Shown: one piece after another, positions 23,301-34,019 of the stretch
Layout of the letters: the number at the start of each line of letters is the position of its first letter
Position numbering within the stretch: the first letter of the stretch is position 1
Origin: Aphelenchoides besseyi
Taxonomy: Eukaryota; Nematoda; Chromadorea; Rhabditida; Aphelenchoididae
Reading direction: 5' to 3'
Assembly: GCA_024699855.1 (NCBI GenBank)
Contig: JAMPIQ010000001.1
Coordinates: 11,160,001-11,224,000 of the forward strand
DNA: 64,000 bases
Notes under the pieces: model-generated
What the model was told of the DNA's origin: nothing
What the model saw: the letters and a program-made list of their open reading frames with translations, nothing else
The model's database searches: none
Program-made: the position numbers and the translations under genes

Positions 23301-24660
23301 GAAGTTACAACTTGCGCGTTCAGTGACACTTTATCGAGAGAGAAAAGCCGGTCGCGCATTCTCTTTTGCACTGAACACGTTTGCATGTGCGAACAAATCC
23401 AAATTTCCATGCACTTGACGTTAAGTCGAGGAAACAAATGACGTCAATGTTTCAACTTTTTCCTCTTACTAATTTTGGAGCTACAATAAACTACATGGGA
23501 TATGCATCAAAAAACTAATTTTTCTTCTGTTTTAGGCCCACCAGGACCTCAAGGTGAAAAAGGACAGAAAGGACAAGCCGGTCCCGATGGCCAAAGCTTC
23601 CAAGGACCTCCCGGTTTGCCCGGAGACTCAGGCCAAAGTGGTCGCGAAGGACGCCCCGTAAGTTCACACAAGTACACGATACGTTAATCGAACGTTTTAT
23701 CTCTTCAGGGACCTCCCGGACCACCAGGTTTGTTGAAGAGTTTATTCGAATTGAAGACATCACAAAACTGTACAAACTTGAAAGCGTGTTTTTCATTTCT
23801 CCTTCTTGGGCTTTTGTTCGATTTCCTCAAACACTTGATTCAACTCAATCAAAAGCTTCATAATTTGGCGTTCTTGATCCGTTTTGAGATTTCTCGTGAC
23901 CTTCGGCTTAATCAAAACGTTCAAACCCGACGAACAACTAAAACAGAAGCAATCAATATTTTCACACTTCAAATTACACGATTTGGCCTTTGATGCCAGA
24001 ATCAAGACTTTGACGACGACGAAACGCTTTTTCCAAAAGCAATCTTTTTCTTCGTTTTACAAAGATCTTTACGTCAATATGCATAGTTGTCATTGAAGTC
24101 GCGATCGATTTGTTCGCAACCTTTTCGTCTTTTTTCATTGGGATCAAAATAATTTTTCTGCTGAGCAAATCGATAGTCTTGTTTCGCTGAAAGCCAGCAG
24201 TTGATTGATAGAATTTCGGGTATTTGCGCAAAAAATCATCAGAAGGTTGTTAAGAAACGATATTCAAAGTGTTGGAGATCAATTGATCGGTTTTCAAAAC
24301 GCCAATTCGGATTCTTGAATCAAATCGAATCATAAAAGGGAATTAGTACTCAGTGAATATTTTTTGTCAGACATCGATTTAAGGCTGCAGATATTTTCTC
24401 TGTTAAGTCACGTCCCAAAATCTTCGCGTGCAAAAATACCTTGCGTTTGCGAACATCACTTTTGCAGTTTACTCACTTGTGGAATTCTTGTACAAAACTT
24501 TGTTGATTACAAGACAAATTTTATCACCAACTCAATTTAGGTCCCGCTGGAGATGCCGGCGAAAAAGGTTCTTGCGAACATTGTCGTAAGTTTTTCAGTG
24601 CACATATCGATTAACCATCTTATTCATTAAGCTCCTCCTCGTACTCCTCCAGGATATTAA
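20349..24660 (+). CDS. Cuticle collagen A (345 aa)
   Basis: Eleven exons: 20349-20545, 20596-20724, 21320-21482, 21527-21573, 21618-21704, 21746-21837, 21883-21990, 23536-23657, 23709-23727, 24541-24585, 24632-24660. The start MDQSQALKETDEHRQMRRIAFVAVVVSTVAVIASV is the nematode cuticle collagen N-domain with its membrane/signal segment. NRIKRGW is a furin-type processing site. CCTCHQG and CIICPPG and CEHC are the Cys clusters flanking Gly-X-Y blocks; the C-terminus is PPRTPPGY. Secreted structural component of the cuticle made by hypodermis. Introns 7 (1,545 bp) and 9 (813 bp) are exceptionally large and each holds an antisense gene candidate. Confidence 0.95.
22293..22885 (-). CDS. Antisense gene nested in collagen A intron 7 (151 aa, unknown)
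   Basis: Exons 22885-22816, 22722-22488, 22443-22293 give a continuous 151-codon frame. The central exon is well formed (GENIENVLVEAGTLYTMNLNEVDTIVDSVKYV), flanked by TTTCAG and GTAAGT. Exon 1 uses a GTGACA donor, the weakest point of the model. The middle looks alpha-helical; the tail is Ser/Pro-rich and acidic (FDDLITERDKYDNFHDE). No signal peptide, membrane segment or domain that I recognise, so function is unknown. It lies wholly inside a collagen intron on the opposite strand, so the two genes must be regulated separately or interfere. Confidence 0.6.
23793..24138 (-). CDS. Possible antisense gene nested in collagen A intron 9 (101 aa)
   Basis: Exons 24138-23978 and 23937-23793 (40-bp intron, GTAATT donor, TTTTAG acceptor) join in frame. 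The product is Lys/Arg-rich (IFVKRRKRLLLEKAFRRRQS) and ends in a predicted helix (DQERQIMKLLIELNQVFEEIEQKPKKEK). An acceptor-like GGCTTTCAG ~45 bp before the ATG could serve trans-splicing. The frame stays open upstream of the ATG for a further ~30 codons, so the start is uncertain. No recognised family. It could also be a non-coding part of the collagen intron. Confidence 0.4.
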
Positions 24661-25519
24661 GCGTTAGTTCTTCTATATGTGCCTCACAATCGTCCATACT
24701 GCTGCTGCTCGTGAAATTCCCGTCCAATGAACAAACACCGTTCGTTGTTTTCCCATTTGTGTGCTTCCGGTTTCAACATCCAAATCGGTTTCGAATCATC
24801 AACATCGATTCGCTCTTTTTTGCGTTTAATTCTCTTCCTCTACTCGAGGCGTTGCAAATAAAAAACTCTCTTAACAAAATCCGGTTATCGCAATCACACA
24901 CGAACAGACAACGGAATCTGACACTAACTTGAAGAAAACCAGTTGGTGGATTTTCACGAATCTGCAACCAATGAAGTCAGCTAATCAACCGGTTTCCAAC
25001 ATGTGCAGCCAACAAAACTAGTGACTTTTGGTCACTGATATTCATGATGAGACTTAAAGTGCGATCTGGTTGATGTCTAACGTTCATTTGGTAGAACAAA
25101 AACCAATCGCACTCAACCACGACGATGAGACCGTCAGTTCGATTTAGCACCCAAGAATGAAACAATGCAATCGAGAAGTTACTAATCGAAGATTGACGAA
25201 CACTTCAACTCTTGTTGTGTTTCTAGTCTTAAAGTAAAACGAACAAGCACTTCCGTTCACCGTCGAGATTTTGAGAGCAGTTACAAGCTTTGTGGCTGAA
25301 ACGTCTCTGGCATTTGCGTTCGCACGCAAATTCGAAGAAAAATCATTTTGGCGCGTTTATGGAATCGTGTAGAGACCGTTCGTTGCCACCCGATTTTCGC
25401 TGATGACGACCGATTGAAAGCGGAGGCTCCGCGTTCGGCTGCGGACATTTGATTTTGTTGTTTTGTGTTTACATTTGGACGACAACTAACCACTTTTCTT
25501 ATAAAACGTCTCATTCGTG
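24661..25519. other. Intergenic region collagen A/MATH-BTB A
   Basis: AT-rich sequence with the collagen 3' UTR in its first part. Short open frames on both strands have no domains and no consistent splice sites. I see no RNA gene or repeat. Confidence 0.5.
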
Positions 25520-27076
25520 ATGCAAATGTTTTCAACTTTCGAAGATCCGAATGTCGCGGTTTGGCAGATCGAGAATTTCGCGAAACACTACGAGCAATCG
25601 ATTGAGGAAGATGAGTTGACGAGCAGTCTGTTCGCCTTCGAGCATCCGGAAGCTGGGAAATTCGACTTTTCTTTCAAATTTGAGCCAAAAACATCATTGG
25701 ATTCAAGTTCACTTTCTATTTGCCTGGAGTCTCGCAATGTTTATTCCAAATTTTCGATGGAGTGCAGTGCGTGGCTGGAAACCATCGACAAAAAACGAAG
25801 TGAATTAAAACGTAAGTGAATTGTTCTCATGACTAGATTGTATGGGTCTTAGGTGGAGATCTAGAATTCAGCCGCCTTTTCGTTTCGGACAGCTTGTGCC
25901 CGTTCTTGTCTTCTACACAAATGTCCGAGTTTTCCCACTTATCGACAGTTTTTGTTTGTTTTCGTTTGCCGTTTCCGGTCAAATTGATGGGCTCAATCTC
26001 CACGAAGAGCACTGTGTACCGTTGGCTTATCACTGATTATGAATATAGTTTTGATACACCATATTTTGACAAACTACGGAGGAGTGATGAATTTACAGTC
26101 TCTGAGTTCAAGAGCGTTAGTTTTATGCTCGAATTTTATCCAAACGAATCTTATTTACAACGCGAAGTCACTTGTGCTATTTATCTAAATGTCATAGAAC
26201 TTGCTGGATATTCAAAATTGCCAATTCATTTTGATTTGTGGATCGAGAACTCGAAAAGTCGTCTTCCAAAATCTGGTGAGGTGCTCTTTTCTCATTCATT
26301 TCCTTGTCTTTAGGACATAATTACGTGTTTTCGAGTGACTGTTCTTACGGAAGTTTAGCATACGTAACAGAATTAGCACTTTACGATTTTGCTCAAAACG
26401 GTCCGTTTAACATCTGTTGCGATGTGCGACCGATCGTTGATCCAATCCCTTTGCCAAATTACTTTTCTTTCAACAGTGAAATGTCGTCGCTTTTCAACGA
26501 CCCGTACTTTTCGGATGCTGAGATTCATGTAGAAGACAAAGTTTTCAAGATAAGTTTACTTGTGCTGCCCGACTTCTACTTTTTAGTTTAGGTCAGCAGA
26601 GCGATTCTTGCTTGCAAGTCATCTGTTTTCCGTGCTATCTTCAACAAAAAAACTGAAGAACAGAAAAGTGGAGTGGTCACAATCAAAGGCTTTGAAGCAG
26701 CGATGGTGGAAAAGATGCTCGTTTACGTCTACAAGTATGAACTGGTGAACTTGAAAGACATCGCTTTAAAATTGTTGCCCGTAGCTGACTGCTATCAAGT
26801 CAACTCACTTGTGGTCAGTTTCTGTTTTTAGAATTTTAACGGTTTGTATTTTAGAAGAAGTGCACTGACTCGCTTGTGGACAACTTGACTATCGACAATG
26901 TTCTCTTAAGTTTGAAATTGGCATTCGAACACGAACACCTCAAAGAATTCAAGGATCAAGTGCTGGAGTTTGCTCATGAAAATTGGAAAGAAATACATAA
27001 GTTGCCGGAGTCCAAAAAGCTGTTGGTTCAAGTCCCGGATATTGCCATCGAACTGCTCGCACTTGCCCACATATAA
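25520..27076 (+). CDS. MATH-BTB domain protein A (463 aa)
   Basis: Exons 25520-25811, 25853-26275, 26314-26549, 26592-26810, 26855-27076. A diverged MATH region fills the first ~290 residues. The BTB domain follows (LFNDPYFSDAEIHVEDKVFK | VSRAILACKSSVFRAIF, then ..LKLLPVADCYQVNSL) and a BACK-like C-terminus. MATH-BTB proteins are substrate adaptors for Cullin-3 ubiquitin ligases and form large, fast-evolving families in nematodes. The intron 26550-26591 sits at the same BTB position as in paralogue B (46.5-48.1 kb) but begins AT (AAG|ATAAGT) instead of GT; if it is not spliced, the frame ends 14 codons later. Otherwise the gene looks complete. Confidence 0.85.
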
Positions 27077-27291
27077 ACTGAAAAGAGTTCGTCGTTTACT
27101 TTGTTGTCTGTTGATTATTGAAGTCAGATGTAAAATTGTTTTTGTTTAATGAGCCTTCTGATCTGAATTGTACGTTGATCTGATCACGAAAAGCAATTCC
27201 CATCACCCGTAAACAATTCATTCACCAACAAGGAGTATTTTTTCTCCGCAAAATTTGCATAATTCCGGAGATGTTGTTGCGCAATCGGGCG

Positions 27292-27299
27292 TATATAAA
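27292..27299 (+). promoter_or_regulatory. TATA-like box before decayed locus
   Basis: TATATAAA in GGCGTATATAAACGGGG stands upstream of the degraded gene-like segment at 27.5-28.6 kb. An AATAAA occurs near 28735, so a transcription unit may survive between them. Confidence 0.35.
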
Positions 27300-27517
27300 C
27301 GGGGAGAAATTGGAAAACGGCTCAGTTGGTCGTCGTCCACCAGTTCCCCTCTCTCCGCCTTTCTGTCCACTTCTCCTCTCAACAAGCTTCTACGATCGAC
27401 TGAGAAGTTCATGGCTTCTGCTCAATTCTTTCTTCTCAGCCTTCAGTTAACTACAACGTCGCAAGCTCGAATCGATTGATCGGGTTGTATCAGCAGTTCC
27501 TCAGCAAGACTTGAACA

Positions 27518-28590
27518 ATGAGGTCCGACGCCGAACATAAAACGATTGGCTGGTAAGTTTTGTGAGCTCATTGTTGACTTTCATCTATGACTTTGAGGTT
27601 TGATCAAATCGAATTATCTCATCGGTCTCGATCATCTTTTCGAAATCGACAGAACAAACGAAGAGACCGACTGATAGGTTGTTCTCGTTTATTCTGAACT
27701 GCAAATCATCTGGTGATTTCAGAGATAAGGTGCTGGATCTCGCTACAAGGGTACGAACTAATTAACCGTCCGCTGGAATAGTCTTGTAAGTTTGGACTTT
27801 TGACAGAAAGCATGAACACCTTCAGATTTACGTGGATAAAATGAGTGATTGGATCTCCAACAATATTCGGGAATTTTTTGAGTTCGAGCACACAAGCGCT
27901 GGAAGGTCGATCAGTCTCCAACATCGGCTTTCCACCACTCTGAATTCGTAGCGTGAACAACTTGACAAGGTGAGATTGAGATCGAGAGTTTGTTAAGGTT
28001 AACTCTCTGTTACTAGAACCAGCCAACGAATTCAGGCGAATGGATGAGAACACTAAGAAATCAGGTGCTTTCAGCAATCAAGCATCTGCTGTACGTTCGA
28101 GTTGATGTTTCGTAAGCGAAAGTCAGAAGCTGATGTCAACTTTGCTTTCAGTCCAACAAACCTACTATCCAACCAATTCGCTCAGAAATTCGATTACCTT
28201 ATCGGTGGCTGCGTATTAATCGTAGAGATTAACGTGGGAAGATGACTACAAGTGCGAGTCAAGCGAGTGAGTGGGTAAGTTTTACGTACTCGTATGCTCC
28301 CTGATCCTCATGTTTAGGCAATTGGGATATGAAGCGAGCTGCAAGCCTTGTGAATGGGTGACGGTAGAAGGCTCACTGAAGTTGGAGAATCTTTTATCTT
28401 CAGATTTTGATTTTTGGACGTTGAGAACAGAAGGTAAAGAAGCAATCAAGAAGACTCGATGATTGTCGGAATTGAATGGAATGATCGAATCTATGCACTT
28501 CAAGAGCTTTTTCCTCGAACATTCGTCGAGTGAGTTAAACTGCTTGGCTTTTGACTTGTATTTAGGGGTCAACGAATCCGATGATTAGAT
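27518..28590 (+). pseudogene. Decayed spliced gene or non-coding transcript
   Basis: From ATG at 27518 a frame can be followed through good splice sites (GTAAGT 27553; TTTGAG/GTTTG; TTTCAG/AGATAAGG near 27721) into protein-like text such as WISLQGYELINRPLE and IYVDKMSDWISNNIREFFEFEH, later NSLLLEPANEFRRMDENTKKSG and QLGYEASCKPCEWVTVEGS. In-frame stops interrupt it (TAG after PLE, TAG after TLNS, TAA after NRRD). I read this as a degenerating gene; a spliced non-coding RNA or exon choices that avoid the stops are possible. No family recognised. Confidence 0.4.
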
Positions 28591-29218
28591 GTTAGAAGAA
28601 GAATTCTAGATTAGGAAACCAACAAGCTAAGCGACTTCGAGCATCTCCGTGGATTCTCACTTTCGTTGCGTGAGTTTCGAATCGACTTAGTGAGACTGAG
28701 ACTGTTCACAAATGCATTGTTCACGTTTTGTTAAAATAAACTTTTAAGTGATTTCAACTGCTCGACTTGCTATAAGTGAGAGTTACGCCAACGAGTTTGA
28801 ATGCTTTATAGGGTTTTCGAGCAAAATGAAGGGTCAAAGTAACGAACTTCATTTTTGAATGGGGAATCTTCTTTATTTCAAATCGTTAGTATAAAATCGT
28901 ATTCTGTAGTCTTTCGATTAATCCAAGGGATTGCAATAAAACTAAAATAGAAATCCGAGTCCATAAGAAGGACAGTATCAGTTAACACGTCGATGCAATC
29001 AGAAAACAATCTGAAGATATCGTGCTCGTAAAATTGAAGCCATCAAAACGCAACATCGGCGTTCAATGCAAATTCATTCATTTAAATATCAGTTTCGATT
29101 TCCCACGATCAAACTCCTGGAGATCGTTTATTACTAGCCATTTGATTAGCATTTTTTCGTATCGCACCCAGATTTAAGCAGTCCATTCTCGTTTGTCTAC
29201 TGATTACAGCGCTTTACG

Positions 29219-29677
29219 ATGAAAACTGTGTGCGCTTTAGTCATCTTTTGCTTTCTAGTCCTCTATGGAAATAGCGATGAGAACTTCGAGAAGTTCCAGG
29301 ACGTCCAACTCCGAGTACGTGAACTTCAAAGACAGCACTTCGGTTTGATTGGCAACTCCACGGCTCATGATCCAGAGTTCCAAGAAAAAACTCGTCAATT
29401 CTTCTCTCAGGAACTCGCACGTAATGCTCTCTGTCCACCGGGTACAAACGTCGGCGAAGTGAACGGAGTACCCGAATGTGTAAACTCGAAGAACCTGTCG
29501 CGTACCGATGTCTTGAGCTTCCATTCCAAAGATCCACGACAAAAACTATTCTGTTGGCCTTGGGGCTCTAAACCGTGCCGCGGAGGTGCCTGTTGCATTT
29601 CCATAGCATTGTCTTTCTTCTGGGGTGTTTGCGTTCATCCATGTTATCCCGGTTCTAAAAATTGTGTCTTCTGCTAA
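29219..29677 (+). CDS. Secreted Cys-rich protein (152 aa, single exon)
   Basis: One uninterrupted frame, rare in this window. Signal peptide MKTVCALVIFCFLVLYGNS, then an acidic/helical middle with an NST sequon and FQEKTRQFFSQELARNALCPPGTN. The C-terminal third is Cys-rich (KPCRGGACCISIALSFF, CVHPCYPGSKNCVFC), suggesting a compact disulphide-bonded domain. No family recognised; effector, antimicrobial or structural secreted roles cannot be told apart from sequence. AATAAA occurs ~65 bp after the stop. Start chosen as the first ATG because it opens the signal peptide. Confidence 0.75.
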   Translation: MKTVCALVIFCFLVLYGNSDENFEKFQDVQLRVRELQRQHFGLIGNSTAHDPEFQEKTRQFFSQELARNALCPPGTNVGEVNGVPECVNSKNLSRTDVLSFHSKDPRQKLFCWPWGSKPCRGGACCISIALSFFWGVCVHPCYPGSKNCVFC

Positions 29678-29893
29678 TGGAACCTTTCCAACTTGAATGT
29701 TTTTGCAACAGCCGTAACTGTTGATATTGAAAGAAATAAAAGTTTTTGAGTCTCACTGTTTTAAAAGTGTATCGGAGTTCAATTGATTTAATGAATGTGA
29801 GTACATAACGGTCATTTTACATTCGAAACACACCGCCTTCACCATAAGAGATTGATTCACGCAAATGTTTATTTCACGAGCTACAACAGGAAC

Positions 29894-31173
29894 TCAAAAC
29901 AGTGACCGGGGTTTGAAGTTTGTAGGCAACTGACTAATAATAAACTCATAGGAACCGGGTATGGTATCAACAATACGCTTCAGTTGAAGCCAAGCACAAT
30001 CGGAGAGCTTATCAGGACTGGAAACACGTGCATCTTCATTTCATTTTCTTAACCTACTTGTTAACAAAACGATAGATTCTGTACATTTTAGAATCGTTTT
30101 CAAGTGTCGAGACTATAAACGTTCTTTGCTCGTCACTGGACATTCTGAAGATTCGATCATCAAACACATCGGCTGTTCTTTGCCATTCCAACGTTTGCAG
30201 ATCCAAACACACGTCTCGACTTTTCATTTGAGCGGCAGAAAAGTTGCAAACAAACAATTTGGTCCCAACGCAGCACATTCCTTCCGAGAGCGAAAACTGA
30301 ACTCGAACTTCAATTGGACAACACTACAAATTCTACCTCGTAGTCATTGTCTCTCAGCATTTCCCAATTGACTGTGTTTTCTCGAATCTGTTTGCGAGTT
30401 TCAAACGAGTACTTGACCATGGCAATCGACGGTGGTACCCGAATTCGAAGTAGACCATAGAGACAGCCATCGAAGTAACCGAAAATTGTCATATTGAGCG
30501 GTAAGTCCAATTTAGTTTTCACGAGTTGATTCTCGGTTCCCAACTTAATTTCAAAATAACCGATTCCATACCCACAATGACACATCAAGATCAACCCATC
30601 ACTTGTGTTTGCAGGTCGAGATTTTGGAAACCATTTTGTATGGTAAACAGAAACGATTCCCAACGAAAAAGTTTGTTCGATTACAGCGCAAGAACGTTCG
30701 AAATCGACCGTCGCGACGCCCACATACTGCGATAGACTGTTGCGGTTGGTGAAACACACGATCATGGTCCTTAAATCCAAAGCATAGAAATCATAGACCA
30801 CAAAATGGCCGCCGTCAGATTCCAAGCGCTGTCCATCGATAGTTGCGGTTGTGAAGACGAAAGTAAGTTTTCTGAAATGACAAAACAATGAAATCAAAGC
30901 TGCTCAGCTTACTTTTCTCTCGAATAGAACAAGTCGGTGATACGGAAAACATTATCGCTCCAACTCAACGACAACAGAAAACGACCATCGACGACGGAAA
31001 ATGGCGACGACAACTCGGACGACAAAAGCTTTCCCATAAAGCAATGATTATTAACATCTATCGACTATAAAGTGGCTAAGAATTATTGGACGTTTTGGAG
31101 TTTAACTCACTCTTTCGACCCATTTGCTTTCAAAATAAGGTGAAGCCGATGGAGTACTCGGACCGGCAGACAT
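29894..31173 (-). CDS. Local family member 1 (FMGK family, 370 aa)
   Basis: Exons 31173-31111, 31064-30913, 30871-30337, 30296-30058, 30017-29894. Two further members lie at 51.3 and 53.9 kb; shared motifs are FMGK..., VVDGRFLLS, ITDLFYSRE, YDFYALDLRTMIVCF, YVGVATVDFE, DGLIL, FGYFDGCLYGLL, a repeat-like CLDLQTLEWQRT, and a last exon (PDKLSDCAWLQLKRI..PGSYEF). The periodic ALDL/LDLxTLxW pattern recalls Kelch-type beta-propellers, but I cannot assign it to a named family. The exon 4 donor (AA|GTAGGT) was chosen because it restores the last exon seen in the paralogues; an earlier in-frame TAG would end the protein if it were not used. TTTTTAG precedes the ATG by 6 bp. Confidence 0.75.
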
Positions 31174-31492
31174 CTCGAACTAAAAATAGAATGCTTGCAA
31201 TTTCAATTTACATCATCATCAGATGTCATTAATCAAACAAAAGCCGATGAATCACTTGTGATGTTGTTCATCAATGGAAACCAAAAAAGCTGCGGAAACA
31301 GAACTTTTGCTCATCGATTTTGCTCTTCCAACCATCAACAGAGCATATAATAGGCGTGACCAATGAAAGGACGCGTACTCAAAGCACACTGCCCAGATCA
31401 TTTTGTTATCGAGAAGAATACAACTCAAAAGTTTATTCGTCAAACCCAAAGACACAAACAAAAAATTTACATTCGTTAAAATCGCCAAATAG

Positions 31493-34019
31493 TTAAGCTT
31501 TAAACTCTTTCAGTGCAGCGATCATCTTCTCGATTTGACCCTTCAATTTACCCTCACATTTTTCACTGCCATCACAACGTGGTCGAGAAACTGTCATCTT
31601 GCATTCCCACTGAAATTGAATTCATAAGCTATTCCTTTTTTGAATTTAGCTCACCATGCTACGCGAAGACACATAGACCACACATTTGTTACAGTCATCT
31701 GAAGGGATATGCATTCTATTTATCGTACAACCTTCAACGCAATTTGGACGACATTTGCGACAACTGTTCCCTATAGCAACGAACCCAATCGGACATGTTT
31801 CGACACAGCTAAACAGGTTTATCTCACTGATCGTCAGCATCTGAAAGCGAATTAGACGAATTGAAGGTATTCACTCACATAGCCTGCGCAATCCTTGCAC
31901 GCCCATGAAGCCAAACTCGGACCTGGACCGCATTTTTTCTCTTTACATCCGTGATAGCAAACTGCCGGCTGCTCCATCAAAGCGGTGGTCCAAATCAAAC
32001 CCGATTGCTCGAAACGTTTACGTGCTTCTTTTGTATTCTTATCCATAGGTGTATTGGCAATATTGTGTCCGATTGAGAGACCAAGAATCTTGCCGGTAAA
32101 TCTTTGCAATTGGTTAAAGTAAATAGCATTGTTGTAGTTGAAATTGGGGGCGGTAATTGAAACGACAACATCTCTGGAATATTGTGTTAAGTAATTCGCA
32201 AACCTTCAACAAACCCGACTATTTGTTGTGCAGATTGAAAAAAAACGGGCTGCTGAACAGAAGCACGGATTTTTCCATAAAAGACTGAGAGCTTATTGAG
32301 AATTTCGGTTATAGCCTTATTTCCAGGGAAACTATCATCTTCTCCGAAATAGATATTCATGTTGCCAGTGAGAATTCGACACTCTTGTGCTTCACTTCCA
32401 ACAAAATGCTGTTTTCGATAGCGTTTCAGTCCTGTAGTCGTTGCTTCGGCCACACTGTTGAAAACTGCACAAGCTGCAAATAAACACTTGGTACAGTGTT
32501 GTTTATTGCCGCTTACTAATGTCACATCCATCTTGTCCATTGCCAAACATCTTGGTAGCGCTTTGATAAGACCATTCGCATGGAATACAAGAACCGTCGA
32601 TCATGTTCAATGTTTCGCCCCACGGACATTCCAACGCGCATTGACCATTGGTTTTGACGAGTGGAACTGAAAACAAATAACTTTTCTTTTTGCCTTCAAC
32701 TAACCAGGACACGCTTGCTCATTGACCGTATTGCAGATTATGCCCAAACGATTCGCTTCGTTGCACTGATCGCAGGTACCAGCAACATCGTTCCAAAAGC
32801 GCGGGTTTCCATCGTCATCAGGTTTGCATTTCTATGCCTTTGTTTCATTCAACCTAATGTTTAACTCACTGAACAACGCCAACGTGGAGTTCCTGGACGT
32901 TTTGCGTGATCGACTTCAAAGAAGCAGCCATGGTCGCAATAATCTGGACAGCAGATAGTTGCGGGCTCATTGAGACGAAAATGATTGTCAATCATCGACG
33001 TTCGACCCTTGCTGAGACATTCCGAGTTAAAGTCTGAAATTGCTTTAGTACTGAAGTTTGAAAGATTGCTTACTGTGCACTTGCATGTAACCACCACTAT
33101 TGCCGTCCGTGGTCTGATTGAACTGAAAATCGGGTTTGCTTAGTAGATGTATCATTAACTCACAATCAATGTTCCATTCGAAAACATGCCCTTGATTCGT
33201 ACGCCAACTCCGCCATTTCCATCACTAGCTGTAAACGTTTTCATCGCTACAATTGGGCCCGTGAGTTGATGAGGTGCTTGTTCAATTTCCGATTTTTTTC
33301 GAATGACCGAGCAAAACGTGAGGTTTGTTACTGAAAACAACGTTCGATTAGTAGCTAGAATAACTCTTACAGTCCAATGTTTCACTCATAAGTCCCGCCT
33401 TCATTTCGCCCGCATTTTTCGGATCATCAGCCATGTATTCGACCACAAAATGACACTTGTCGCCCCACAGCTGATTGCCGCCAATATAGGAAAGACCGTA
33501 AAGATCAAGCCAGAGATATTCGTTTGGACTGTTGCTTAAGCGGACTAAAAAACAAAAGATGAGAAAATAAAGAACTCAAAGACTCTTTCCGTAAACATAA
33601 CCAGTGACCTAAACGTTTTCACTACTCAGTTCAGTTAATGATCAGTGACTTACAGAACGTGTCATGTTGAACAGACCACGATTACTTTGTGCAACTGTTC
33701 CGTGGTAGAAAGCGTCCATCAGGTCCTTGCTGCTCACATCCAACTCCAAATTTCCATTCAGATGATAGCATTGTGCTACACTGCGCTCCTCATAAATTTG
33801 TTTGACGATATTATTTCGACTTCCTCCTCTATTCTCCATCATAGAAAGCCCCGGACAGACGTGTGCCGCTACAGTTAATTGACCTTTAAAATCAATTGGA
33901 TGTTCAAACCTACTTTCCCATGCCGTAAATACTCCTTGTTTCGTGTTTTGAGTGTTGGCCGTCAAGCACAAGCTAACAAAAGCCATTGACACAACGAAGC
34001 GCCATGGTATCTCGCGCAT
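31493..34019 (-). CDS. Secreted Cys-rich protein with receptor-L-like region (692 aa)
   Basis: Twelve exons: 34019-33654, 33608-33584, 33544-33371, 33330-33164, 33122-33074, 33033-32870, 32831-32705, 32666-32517, 32473-32215, 32173-31879, 31840-31655, 31609-31493; all phases agree. Signal peptide FVVSMAFVSLCLTANTQ. N-glycosylation sequons are frequent. Cys-rich stretches (CCPDYCDHGCFF, CDQCNEANRLGIIC, CALECPWGE, CVETCPIGF..CRKCRPNC) surround a segment CRILTGNMNIYF ... SAQQIVGDVVVSITAP resembling the receptor-L domain of insulin/EGF receptors. No membrane segment or kinase. Could be a secreted ligand-trap of the nematode insulin/EGF-receptor-like type; this is inference. The 25-bp exon 2 has a weak GTCTTT donor. 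Confidence 0.7.
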
